Shown: piece after piece, positions 20,328 through 26,634 of the stretch
Numbering within the stretch: position 1 is the stretch's first letter
How the letters are laid out: each line of letters begins with the position of its first letter
IMG/VR virus record: IMGVR_UViG_3300037189_013117
Span: 1-26,634 of that record
DNA from: a virus
DNA length: 26,634 nt
Strand: one strand, 5' to 3'
Position numbers and translations under genes: made by a program
The notes under the pieces: generated by a model
Databases searched by the model: none
Seen by the model: the letters and a program-made list of their open reading frames with translations, nothing else
What the model was told of the DNA's origin: nothing

Positions 20328-21283
20328 GAGGCTTCCTTGCCTGCCTTGTTCTTCAAAGACCATCTCTGAAGAGTTGGGTGCCCGTTCTCTGAGCGAAGCA
20401 GCGGGCAGAATCCAACCAAGCTTCCGTGCGTGTACTCAAAATCCCATTCTTTATTCAACATTGGCATGAACCTGTGAATCAGGTTCTGCTCAGCAAGAGT
20501 GAGCATTTCTTTATCAACGGGAACAACAGCCACCTTGTCGCCGTGCTTTATCTTGTGGTGCGATCTCCACCGTATCCCAATGTCGACGCTTTTTCCTATA
20601 TAGACCAAGACTCCGCGACGTGATGCGAAGTAGATGCCGCTTAGACCCCTGTACTTATCTTGAGCAACGGCGAGGTGTTCGTAAGCGGCAAGCGGCGGGG
20701 GGTTAAGTGACGGATAGAACTCGCCCGGAGACAGTGACGATTCCTCTGGAGATGGTCTGCTGATCTGGGATGCAGTCCGATAGAAGTCGCTCTTTGCTTC
20801 GGCAAGTGCCTGCTGCTGATCTATTAAACTCTGCGTTAACTGCTCCGCCTTAGTTGCGAGCTTTGACGTGTTCCTCTCAAACGCCCCCAGCGAAGATGTA
20901 ATTCCAATCGCTTTCCATAGTGCATTCTCGGCTCTGGTGGTTGCGTGCTTGCCGAGGAGAATATTGAGTTCAGATAGATCGAACAGGGACCACTCGCAGC
21001 CTTCCTTATTGCGAAGCGGAGAAAGATGGTGGCTCGGAGGAGCGAATAATCGCACCGTTTTCACGAACCTGTATTCAGCATGATGACGGCACCATACACC
21101 CTCACCGTCAGCCATAGCTTGAAACTGAAACCCATCGACTTCTTCGCAGTTTACAACAAAGTAATTCCTTGGATGACGCTCCGAGAGTGCCAAAACATCA
21201 TCCGCCAATTCTTGCGTAATAGCGCGGCGAAGCGGTCCGTTTTCAAAATCGCGCTCAGTGACGCACGGTACTCTGGCGATCAT
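20318..21283 (-). CDS. GIY-YIG nuclease-domain protein with novel N-terminal region (321 aa)
   Basis: The ATG overlaps the upstream stop (ATGA), giving MIARVPCVTERDF. Residues about 214-275 form a GIY-YIG domain: GLSGIYFASRRGVLVYIGKS (GIY at 216, YIG at 228), an Arg at 238 in GIRWRSHH, and a Glu at 265 in TLAEQNLIHRFMPMLN. All catalytic positions appear present. Residues about 136-168 look coiled-coil (LATKAEQLTQSLIDQQQALA). The first 130 residues are of no recognised family. By eye the gene is less GC-rich than its neighbours, which would fit acquisition as a homing-type nuclease; a restriction-type or repair nuclease is an alternative. Confidence 0.82.
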   Translation of the reverse strand: MIARVPCVTERDFENGPLRRAITQELADDVLALSERHPRNYFVVNCEEVDGFQFQAMADGEGVWCRHHAEYRFVKTVRLFAPPSHHLSPLRNKEGCEWSLFDLSELNILLGKHATTRAENALWKAIGITSSLGAFERNTSKLATKAEQLTQSLIDQQQALAEAKSDFYRTASQISRPSPEESSLSPGEFYPSLNPPPLAAYEHLAVAQDKYRGLSGIYFASRRGVLVYIGKSVDIGIRWRSHHKIKHGDKVAVVPVDKEMLTLAEQNLIHRFMPMLNKEWDFEYTHGSLVGFCPLLRSENGHPTLQRWSLKNKAGKEASCP

Positions 21284-21525
21284 GTCATCCTCACGTAAAT
21301 CGGCCCATTCGGCCCCACGTAGCAACCAAGGGTGTTAAACTCAAGGCACTCTTCAGCACCCTCGTGCGTCATCCCGTCACGCTCGACGAGAATGTCGACG
21401 CACTTCTGGATGTCATAGACGGCGACGTGAGCGTGATGGTGATTGACGGTGTAGCCGACGAATGCCTTTTCGAGGCCGTCGGCGAGTAGGGCGTCAGGGT
21501 TGATTTCTGCTAAGTCGTCCATCAT
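21280..21525 (-). CDS. Conserved small phage protein (81 aa)
   Basis: Two adjacent ATGs begin MMDDLAEINPDA; either may be used, with GAGG about nine bases upstream. The sequence LEKAFVGYTVNHHHAHVAVYDIQKC, then GMTHEGAEECLEFNTLGCYVG and a PIYVR end, is a pattern common among hypothetical proteins of environmental phages. It has three consecutive histidines. No function is known. Its stop overlaps the start of the GIY-YIG gene. Confidence 0.8.
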   Translation of the reverse strand: MMDDLAEINPDALLADGLEKAFVGYTVNHHHAHVAVYDIQKCVDILVERDGMTHEGAEECLEFNTLGCYVGPNGPIYVRMT

Positions 21526-21611
21526 GTGTATTGGCCTCGTGACGTGAGGCAGACGGTCGAGTCACCAGCGGAAGAAATGGAGATCAGTTGCACCGGCCTC
21601 GACTGCCGAAG

Positions 21612-21788
21612 TTAGTCGCCACTCTCGGCACAACGACCAACGGTGCCGTGATTGGCAGCACACTTCGGGCGACCTGAGTCGCCGCACGGACATGGTGGTC
21701 CGATAATTCTGAACTCTTGGCATCCGCACTTCTCGCACGGGGCATTGGACTTCTTCTCCGCGTTGCAGCGGTTGCACAGCCGCTTCAC
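21612..21788 (-). CDS. Small zinc-ribbon protein (58 aa)
   Basis: A GTG overlaps the TGA of the ferritin-like gene (GTGA). The peptide begins KRLCNRCNAEKKSNAPCEKC and contains C-x2-C, C-x2-C-x-C, C-x-C and two further cysteines (about ten in 58 residues), which is a zinc-ribbon layout. Gly/Pro turns (RIIGPPCPCGDSG) follow, then KCAANHG. Its end is 86 bases before the next start. Likely a zinc-binding adaptor or nucleic-acid-binding protein. Coupling to a ferritin-like gene is notable but unexplained. Confidence 0.72.
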   Translation of the reverse strand: MKRLCNRCNAEKKSNAPCEKCGCQEFRIIGPPCPCGDSGRPKCAANHGTVGRCAESGD

Positions 21789-22252
21789 GTCCGATCCGCC
21801 AGATAGTTGTCCAGACCGATCTGGTCGATCACGAGACGCGTGGCCTCGATCTCCGCCATGCCGTCTTCGCTGCCCTTCAAGAGATCGGCGAAGATCGCCG
21901 CCGTCTCGGCGTCACCGAGACCGACGCAGAGCGTGTATCCAGACCTTTCGGTGTTTGCTGCCGTCTGGTCGAGCGTGTAGTTCACTTCGAGGATCGACTC
22001 GAAGTCGTGACGCGGCCACAGAGGCTGCTCGAAGTCATATGTCGGCTGGGCGTCGAAGAACTCAAGACGCTGGACGACCTTTCGGGCGTGTTCACGTTCC
22101 TCTTCGGCGTAAGCCAGAAACGCCTCGCCAAGCTTCTTGTAACCCCACCGCGTGAAGTGCGCGGCCTGAGACTCGTAGAGGAGAATCTGGGTCCAGTGAT
22201 TCCGGAGTCCAGCATTCAACGCTTCGACGACACCATCCATTGGCTTGGGCAT
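21785..22252 (-). CDS. Bacterioferritin-like four-helix protein with altered metal site (155 aa)
   Basis: Length and helices match bacterioferritin (155 versus 158 residues in E. coli). Anchors such as RWGYKKLGEAF, YAEEEREHARKVVQRLEFF and the end IGLDNYLADRT align with WGLKRL, DEMKHADRYIERILFL and MGLQNYLQ. ExxH is present (E52, H55) and Tyr26 is kept. However, the first-helix ligand Glu18 aligns with His19, Glu94 with Asp95, Glu127/His130 with Ser128/Gly131, and the haem-ligand Met52 with Arg53. So full ferroxidase chemistry and haem binding are doubtful. Storage, iron sequestration or DNA protection are possible roles. The alignment was made by eye. Confidence 0.82.
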   Translation of the reverse strand: MPKPMDGVVEALNAGLRNHWTQILLYESQAAHFTRWGYKKLGEAFLAYAEEEREHARKVVQRLEFFDAQPTYDFEQPLWPRHDFESILEVNYTLDQTAANTERSGYTLCVGLGDAETAAIFADLLKGSEDGMAEIEATRLVIDQIGLDNYLADRT

Positions 22253-22253
22253 T

Positions 22254-22269
22254 GCAAAATCCTTTTTGC
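22254..22269 (-). promoter_or_regulatory. Hairpin holding the ribosome-binding site of the ferritin-like gene
   Basis: In the mRNA, 22269-22254 reads GCAAAAAGGATTTTGC, a perfect six-pair stem (GCAAAA with TTTTGC) whose four-base loop is AGGA, the core of the Shine-Dalgarno site. It ends one base before the ATG. The stem is A/U-rich and could open with temperature or ribosome binding, so translational control is possible. Confidence 0.4.
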
Positions 22270-22281
22270 GAGGGTGAGGCG

Positions 22282-22311
22282 ATAGTGTCCGTACAAATCA
22301 ATTCGTGTCAA
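22282..22311 (-). promoter_or_regulatory. Possible promoter for the ferritin-like gene
   Basis: The minus strand has a perfect TTGACA (-35 type) at 22311-22306. After an 18-base gap comes CACTAT (22287-22282), which shares only three of six bases with TATAAT. The -35 box overlaps the end of the preceding gene. Evidence is weak; it could be chance. Confidence 0.22.
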
Positions 22312-22768
22312 GCCATTTTTTCGCGGCGTCCGAGACGGCAGTCCGCTTCGAGACCGTCACAAGTGACTCGATGTACCAGCGACCGCCAGCCGCAGCGATC
22401 TCGTCGAAACTCTTGCCGTCGAAGCGTCCGCCACGCATGCGGAACACGTCCGACTGCTTGCGGTCTTCCTTGTCGAGAAGGCCGGGGATCGGATCGACGA
22501 GCCACGAGTGCAAACACCACCAGCCGCACATGACTAGCCACTTTGTGCCACTGTCAGTCTTCCTGATGTCAATCAGATCGAGAGTCGTCAGTCCGCAGCG
22601 GTCGCAGGCGTAGTGGCCGTCGATGCTGGCGAGGTATCCGGCGGGCTGCTCCTCGACCGCAGGCTCTCGGTGAATCACCGGCTCTGGAACAGCCTTCTTT
22701 CGAGTCTGCTTTTTCTTCTTCTTGCCGTCCTCGTCCTCGATTGGAGACGTGTCGAAAAGAAAATTCAT
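22298..22768 (-). CDS. Cys-containing protein with ExoX-tail-like C-terminus (156 aa)
   Basis: I start at the ATG of MNFLFDTSPIEDEDG: it overlaps the helicase stop (ATGA) and has GGAGA seven bases upstream. A Lys-rich linker follows (GKKKKKQTRKK), then a putative zinc knuckle, YACDRCGLTTLDL and VMCGWWCLHSWL (C-x2-C with C-x3-C). The C-terminal 50 residues (FRMRGGRFDGKSFDEIAAAGG, then RWYIESL) resemble the small C-terminal domain of exodeoxyribonuclease X-like proteins, which usually follows an exonuclease domain; no exonuclease core is present here. Expression with the helicase suggests a replication accessory role (inference). Confidence 0.7.
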   Translation of the reverse strand: MNFLFDTSPIEDEDGKKKKKQTRKKAVPEPVIHREPAVEEQPAGYLASIDGHYACDRCGLTTLDLIDIRKTDSGTKWLVMCGWWCLHSWLVDPIPGLLDKEDRKQSDVFRMRGGRFDGKSFDEIAAAGGRWYIESLVTVSKRTAVSDAAKKWLDTN

Positions 22769-24432
22769 GCTGGTATCTCCATCGCGTACTTGTCGCCGTC
22801 GTTGACGATCCACAAGTCTCGCCGGGCACGTGTCACGGCTACGTAGTTCACGCGACACTCTTCGTCGTGAAGCTCATCGATCGCCTGCCTGCCTCTCTCC
22901 ACGGCAGGGCTGGAGACCGTCGAGAGGATCACGGTGTCGCCTTCGCACCCCTTCGCGCCGTGAATCGTCGAGAGTCTGACTTTCGGGTTGCACGCCGTCT
23001 CCGGGCCAAACTTCTTAGCAGCCTCGACCCACCTCTCGGCCTTCTTCGCGTGAGACTTGTCGAGGAATGCAGGCCAGCGTCCCTCGCGAACGATCTGGGC
23101 GAACGTCTCAGTGGCCCCGGCGAGTGCGAAGTCCTCGTCTACCGGGCGGATGATGTCGACCTGAGATCGAAGACCTTTCTTCCATGCCTGCTTCTCGCCG
23201 CGAACCAGAAGCGGTCCGACGTCCTTGTCTGCCGCTTGGATCATCGAGATCGCGTTAGCCCAGTCGTCGTGATGCACGACCTTGCCATGCTGCAAGTTCC
23301 ATAAGCAAGAGTATCCAGACATTTCTACAGCACTTCCGACGCGGTCGATCCACGTGTACGGGATGCCCCGGCTGCGGAGGATGTCCTCGTACTCGTGAAG
23401 AGCAAAGCCGCACCTTCCAAGGATCAGGACAGACTCGTCAGACTTGATAGCAGCGATCGCCTGCTCAGGTGAGCCAGCCCGTCGGACGTGGCCGGAATGT
23501 GAGGCGGGCTGAATGTGGCGATCACGGTAGCCGTGACGCATTCTGCGAATGCAGCGTTCTCCTAGCTCCATCACGACAGGCGGGCATCGGTAGGATCGGG
23601 GCATGACAAACTCCTCGGCATCCCAGTTCAGGAAGAGCCTGTAGTCGCTGCCGTTGAAGCTGTAGATGCTCTGGTAGGCGTCCCCGCTCAGGAAGACCCG
23701 CTCGACGAAAGGGCTTTCGGCCATCCGCCGACAGACTCGATCGACCAGAACAGACGAGTCTTGAGCCTCGTCGATCGCCAAGGCCCGGATGCTGGCAGGA
23801 ACTTCCCCCTCCGGATCGACCTCCTGCGGCCCTTCGATCGCGAACCTGATACCGGCAAACCTCGCGATGATGTCCGTGTAGTCCGCACGGCCTTCTCGCC
23901 GCTTTGCCTGCTCGTATCGCTCGACATAGCGGCGGACACCTGACTCGTCAGGCACACGCTCGCCAGCGACCGCCCACCGCCGCAGGACGCTCTTCAGGCT
24001 GGTCATGTTGGCTCTCGCCAAGTCCCACGCTTTCAAACCTAAAGTCAGGCCGTCGTCGCCGTCACCGGAGACGAAGCTGACCTCCCGGCTGCGAGGATCG
24101 AATCGGGTGGCGACCTTGCCTCCGACAGCGTTTCCGATCCACTCAGCACCCTCGCTGCCTTCGAGCAACTGACCCTCCTCGATGCCGCACTGACGGTGAG
24201 CGACTGAGTGAGCGGTTCTGAACCAGCCGTGCTTGGTCAAAGTCTCAGGATCGCATCCCCACTCCGCCGCCGCTCTCTCCGAAAGCTCCTGACGCCCCGC
24301 TCGCGTGAACGTGCAAAGCCCGATCTCGTGGACGCTCAGACCGAACTCGACTTTAGTCTCACTCAAACGATCGAGAATAAGACGGGTCTTCCCTGTGCCG
24401 GGACCGCCCAGATGCCTCTCTACCCTCCGCAT
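22765..24432 (-). CDS. UvrD/Rep-like superfamily 1 DNA helicase (555 aa)
   Basis: The ATG has AAGGAG eight bases upstream. Helicase motifs occur in order: Walker A GGPGTGKT (9-16), Ia CTFTRAGRQEL (40-50), II AIDEAQD (219-225), III FLSGDAYQSIYSFNG (247-261), IV PRSYRCP (278-284), V STIHGAKG (488-495) and VI NYVAVTRARRDLWIV (529-543). This is a complete UvrD/PcrA-type ATP-dependent 3'-5' helicase, shorter than cellular UvrD (about 720 residues) because the accessory insertions are reduced. It probably unwinds DNA for phage replication together with the primase-polymerase immediately upstream. Confidence 0.95.
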   Translation of the reverse strand: MRRVERHLGGPGTGKTRLILDRLSETKVEFGLSVHEIGLCTFTRAGRQELSERAAAEWGCDPETLTKHGWFRTAHSVAHRQCGIEEGQLLEGSEGAEWIGNAVGGKVATRFDPRSREVSFVSGDGDDGLTLGLKAWDLARANMTSLKSVLRRWAVAGERVPDESGVRRYVERYEQAKRREGRADYTDIIARFAGIRFAIEGPQEVDPEGEVPASIRALAIDEAQDSSVLVDRVCRRMAESPFVERVFLSGDAYQSIYSFNGSDYRLFLNWDAEEFVMPRSYRCPPVVMELGERCIRRMRHGYRDRHIQPASHSGHVRRAGSPEQAIAAIKSDESVLILGRCGFALHEYEDILRSRGIPYTWIDRVGSAVEMSGYSCLWNLQHGKVVHHDDWANAISMIQAADKDVGPLLVRGEKQAWKKGLRSQVDIIRPVDEDFALAGATETFAQIVREGRWPAFLDKSHAKKAERWVEAAKKFGPETACNPKVRLSTIHGAKGCEGDTVILSTVSSPAVERGRQAIDELHDEECRVNYVAVTRARRDLWIVNDGDKYAMEIPA

Positions 24433-24491
24433 ATTGCCTATCTCCTTGTTTTTGGAATCTGAGGAACCTGATCACGCTTTTAGTAGATTCC

Positions 24492-24630
24492 CTCTATAGG
24501 GCAACTTAAATTCTTTGTTTGCAAGACTTTCGGTTTCAGCCTTTTTTAGGAATGTAGGAATCTGGTCTGACAGGAGTTGTAAAAAAAAACTGCCCTATAG
24601 AGAGATCGCACATTCCTACGCGCCTGTCAG
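24492..24630 (-). promoter_or_regulatory. Three interleaved inverted repeats in the primase-helicase gap
   Basis: The 183-bp non-coding gap 24433-24615 contains three perfect inverted repeats: A 24492-24503 with 24591-24602 (12 bp, CTCTATAGGGCA), B 24547-24555 with 24610-24618 (9 bp, TAGGAATGT) and C 24567-24574 with 24623-24630 (8 bp, CTGACAGG). Arms run A-B-C-A'-B'-C', so no pair nests inside another. A run of nine T (minus strand) follows the A' arm. B' and C' reach into the 3' end of the primase gene. The gap is AT-richer than its surroundings. Candidate origin, operator or pseudoknot-type RNA element; undecided. Confidence 0.45.
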
Positions 24631-26214
24631 CCGATCGAGCGCGGCCATGTGGGCGTCGGTCCATACGATCCACCGATTCGCCTTCCCATTCACGGTGAAC
24701 TTCTTGTCAATAAAGTCTTCGAGGCCAGCCTCGTGGAGGATATGCCGTTTGAGCTTCGTTTTCTCTTTTAGCGTGGGGATTCCAGCCTTCGCGGATCGCC
24801 ACGCGGCAGCACACAACTCGTTCCATTTGAAATAAAGGCTCCACGTGCCATCCTCGCCCTTGATCCACTTGGGGGTGCCATCGGGGCAGGGGAGGACTTC
24901 CTCGTCGTCGTCAGACCGCGAGAAAGGCCTCAGATAGGCGATCAGGAAGGCGGCGTGCTGACTCCACGAGCAGGCATCCACTGAAGGCCACTCTTCGTCA
25001 GCCTCTTCGAGGAGCTTGCTCATTAGCCCTCTCACGTCCCTATCGCCGTCGTCGTTCTGGATGGTGTACCCAACCCAGATTTCATGCCAGCGTGAGTTGT
25101 GGGGGTCTCTCAGGTTGATCTTCCCAGAAGCCGCCAGAACAGCCGCAGCGACGTCCTTTGACTCTGGGAACTGACGAGCGTCGAGACTGGCACTGATCGT
25201 CCGCCCCTCGAAGGGGAACCGCAGCCGATACTCGATCGGGTCGGAGTGAACGACAGTGACCTTCCATTCTCCGGCCTCGTACTCGCGAGTCTCGGCGTCC
25301 CACCTCAGACCGTACCTCTCGAAGAGTCTCCCCGCACGCCTTTCGGCAGCACGGTCCCGGTAGTGATTGAACTGGTCACCGGCAATCCGCTCGACCTCGT
25401 CCTCTGTCTTCGCAGGCGAGCAGAAACGCTGATTGCAGGCCGACAGGATGTTGGTCAGTTCCCGTCTGTCGGCGTCGGTGAAGTCCTTAATCGTGCGAGC
25501 AAGACGAGATGCGTAGCCAACGAGAAACCCGTGACGTCCACCCGCAGTGACCCGACGATCGTCGCGAACGACGTCGATAGCCTGCACGATCGACCCGGAG
25601 CCGCCCTTCTTCGAGTTCGCCTTCACAGCCGCCTTGAACTCTGGAGGCAGCGGTGCCGGTTCGACTTCCTCCGGAGACAGGCCGGGAAGCCACAGGTACT
25701 GAATACCTGTGCGGTGCCACGACGATGGCATGACGCTCTGTGCTGCCTTGCCTCCGCCGCCAAGTCTCACCTCTAGCTGATCGACCTTCACGACGCCAAC
25801 GTCAGGAAGTTCGTCCTCGTACCTGAAAATCCGGTGACAGCCTCGTGATGCCCGGTAGGTCGGAGTCTCGATCGTGTCGAGTCCGTATTTCTTGAGAGTC
25901 TCCTCAGCTTCCGGTCCGTCGATCTCGACGTCCACAATGCCGCTGGCCTTGCCAAGTCTCACACCGACGTTGACACGCATGTTCTCGTTGTCATCGCCGT
26001 AGTGAAACCAGTCGCTGATCTCGTCCTCATCGTCCGTCGCACGAGCAGGCCAGTCTGCACCACCAGCCGGATGCTTTCCCGGCGTGCCGCAGTCTTTCCC
26101 CTTGTGGCATGTGCAAGTCGCGTTGTCGCGAACTCCAAACAGCCTGACGACCTTCCAGCCCTTGCGTGCAACAGCCGCTGCCGCCTGAAACACTTCCTGT
26201 GCGCGGTACTCCAC
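24616..26214 (-). CDS. Bifunctional primase-polymerase (PrimPol/AEP-type, 532 aa)
   Basis: A GTG start with a strong AAGGAGG site gives EYRAQEVFQAAAAV. Residues about 1-180 form the Prim-Pol N-domain: a Cys/His segment ending DCGTPGKHPAGGADW (41-55), NVGVRLGKASGIVDVEIDGPEA (82-103) with catalytic acids D95 and E97, RGCHRIFRY (H127) and LEVRLGGGGKAAQSVMP plus SSWHRTG (148-170). Residues about 207-290 look like a PriCT-type C-terminal helical domain. The last 240 residues have no Walker A, so no helicase is fused; the separate UvrD-like helicase next door would supply that activity. It makes primers and possibly DNA at phage replication start. Confidence 0.9.
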   Translation of the reverse strand: MEYRAQEVFQAAAAVARKGWKVVRLFGVRDNATCTCHKGKDCGTPGKHPAGGADWPARATDDEDEISDWFHYGDDNENMRVNVGVRLGKASGIVDVEIDGPEAEETLKKYGLDTIETPTYRASRGCHRIFRYEDELPDVGVVKVDQLEVRLGGGGKAAQSVMPSSWHRTGIQYLWLPGLSPEEVEPAPLPPEFKAAVKANSKKGGSGSIVQAIDVVRDDRRVTAGGRHGFLVGYASRLARTIKDFTDADRRELTNILSACNQRFCSPAKTEDEVERIAGDQFNHYRDRAAERRAGRLFERYGLRWDAETREYEAGEWKVTVVHSDPIEYRLRFPFEGRTISASLDARQFPESKDVAAAVLAASGKINLRDPHNSRWHEIWVGYTIQNDDGDRDVRGLMSKLLEEADEEWPSVDACSWSQHAAFLIAYLRPFSRSDDDEEVLPCPDGTPKWIKGEDGTWSLYFKWNELCAAAWRSAKAGIPTLKEKTKLKRHILHEAGLEDFIDKKFTVNGKANRWIVWTDAHMAALDRLTGA

Positions 26215-26251
26215 GAAACCCTCCTTGGATTAATGAAAAATGGTGAGAAAT

Positions 26252-26287
26252 GCCCGGCCGGAGGGGACAGCCCCGCCCCGGCCGGGC
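26252..26287 (-). terminator. Rho-independent terminator-like hairpin
   Basis: A perfect 10-bp GC stem pairs 26252-26261 with 26278-26287 (GCCCGGCCGG with CCGGCCGGGC). An inner GGGG/CCCC pairing and a small loop extend it. On the minus strand it follows the stop at 26307 and is trailed by ATTTCTCACCATTTTTCATT, a T-rich though interrupted tract. It may attenuate transcription into the primase-polymerase gene. Confidence 0.75.
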
Positions 26288-26306
26288 GAAAGAAAACAAG
26301 TCCGTA

Positions 26307-26634
26307 CTAGAAGGGCACCGCGTCGGTCGAGGCCTTGCCCACGTACTTCTCAAGCGAGCCACGCAACTTCGGCGAGACTTCGACGAAGTAGCTCCGGAAC
26401 GCCTCGACCATCTCGGCAGGGGCCGGAGACACGAACTTCGGCACGACACGGCTATAGTTCGCCTTGCCGCCCGTGACCTTCTCCAGACCCAGCGACACGA
26501 TGCACTGGTACGGCTGCACGCCCTGACCACGCAGCTTGCGAGCGAAATCCTGCACCTTCGGACTCGAAGTCTTCGAGAGCCGAATGAACAGGGGAGCCGA
26601 CTCGCCCGGACGAAGGATGCCGATCACACTCGTC
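26307..26634 (-). CDS. 3' end of a phage protein with SSB-like PF tail (partial, 108 aa seen)
   Basis: The frame is open to the right window edge, so the start is outside and the in-window GTG at 26627 is probably internal. The visible part has beta-type sequence (VIGILRPGESAPLFIRL), then VQDFARKLRGQGVQPYQCIV, LGLEKVTGGKANYSRVVPKFV and a helical end. The final residues TDAVPF resemble the acidic-PF tip of single-stranded-DNA-binding proteins. The pattern is common in phage hypothetical proteins next to replication genes. A ssDNA-binding or recombination accessory role is likely but not proven. Confidence 0.65.
   Translation of the reverse strand, partial: TSVIGILRPGESAPLFIRLSKTSSPKVQDFARKLRGQGVQPYQCIVSLGLEKVTGGKANYSRVVPKFVSPAPAEMVEAFRSYFVEVSPKLRGSLEKYVGKASTDAVPF

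Noticed and set aside
24485-24605. TATAGGG sequences in the primase-helicase gap resembling the core of a T7-type phage promoter (CTCTATAGGG)
   Set aside because: Only the last seven or so bases match; the upstream recognition part does not, and no single-subunit RNA polymerase gene is in the window.
24616-26214. DxE instead of DxD in the primase-polymerase as an inactivating change
   Set aside because: Asp-x-Glu is an acceptable acidic pair and, as far as I know, occurs in phage members; the His motifs are intact, so activity is expected.
1-26634. Plus-strand genes, tRNA genes, CRISPR arrays, insertion sequences or an integrase
   Set aside because: Plus-strand frames are Arg/Pro/Ser-rich shadows of minus-strand genes; no cloverleaf, regularly spaced short repeats, transposase or recombinase motifs were seen by eye.

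Overview
This window looks like part of the genome of a tailed double-stranded DNA phage (Caudoviricetes) or a prophage. Every gene I can support lies on the minus strand, packed head to tail with ATGA, GTGA or TAATG start-stop overlaps, so transcription runs from the right end of the window to the left. I see no rRNA, tRNA, CRISPR array, transposase or plus-strand gene. The base composition is GC-rich. The host cannot be fixed from the sequence. A membrane-anchored papain-like protease, a CAP-domain secreted protein and large Fn3/lectin-type fibre proteins would fit an environmental Gram-negative or planctomycete-like host, but that is a guess.

Right part (about 26.6 to 18.4 kb): replication and nucleic-acid metabolism. 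In transcription order it holds the end of a protein with an SSB-like PF tail, a strong hairpin terminator, a primase-polymerase, a gap with interleaved inverted repeats, a UvrD-like helicase, a Cys-containing ExoX-tail-like protein, a bacterioferritin-like protein and a 58-residue zinc-ribbon protein. These are followed by a small conserved phage protein, a GIY-YIG nuclease, a Cys-rich GP88-like protein, three successive small PD-(D/E)XK nuclease-like proteins and a 41-residue protein.

Middle part (about 18.4 to 11.3 kb): host-interaction and envelope genes. It begins with a GNAT acetyltransferase and a CAP-domain protein. Then comes a sugar-modification block (FkbM methyltransferase and two glycosyltransferases) flanked on each side by related HTH proteins. 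Two unknown genes follow, then seven consecutive genes with membrane or hydrophobic segments, one of which is a papain-family protease. I read this run as a candidate lysis or envelope module. No classical endolysin is visible in the window.

Left part (about 11.3 kb to 1): virion adhesion genes. It is an array of fibre or baseplate proteins assembled from a few recurring modules: an Ig-like N-terminal protein, short collagen-like stretches, a recurring 'FPATG...RW..YvEi' module, Fn3 domains and LamG/concanavalin-like lectin domains. A second glycosyltransferase plus methyltransferase pair sits inside this array. One two-gene unit (Ig-like protein followed by collagen-like protein) occurs twice. 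The last fibre gene runs off the left edge.

The most interesting hypotheses are (1) phage-encoded glycosylation and methylation of its own fibres, (2) a membrane-anchored protease lysis module, and (3) a complex cis-element between the primase and helicase genes.
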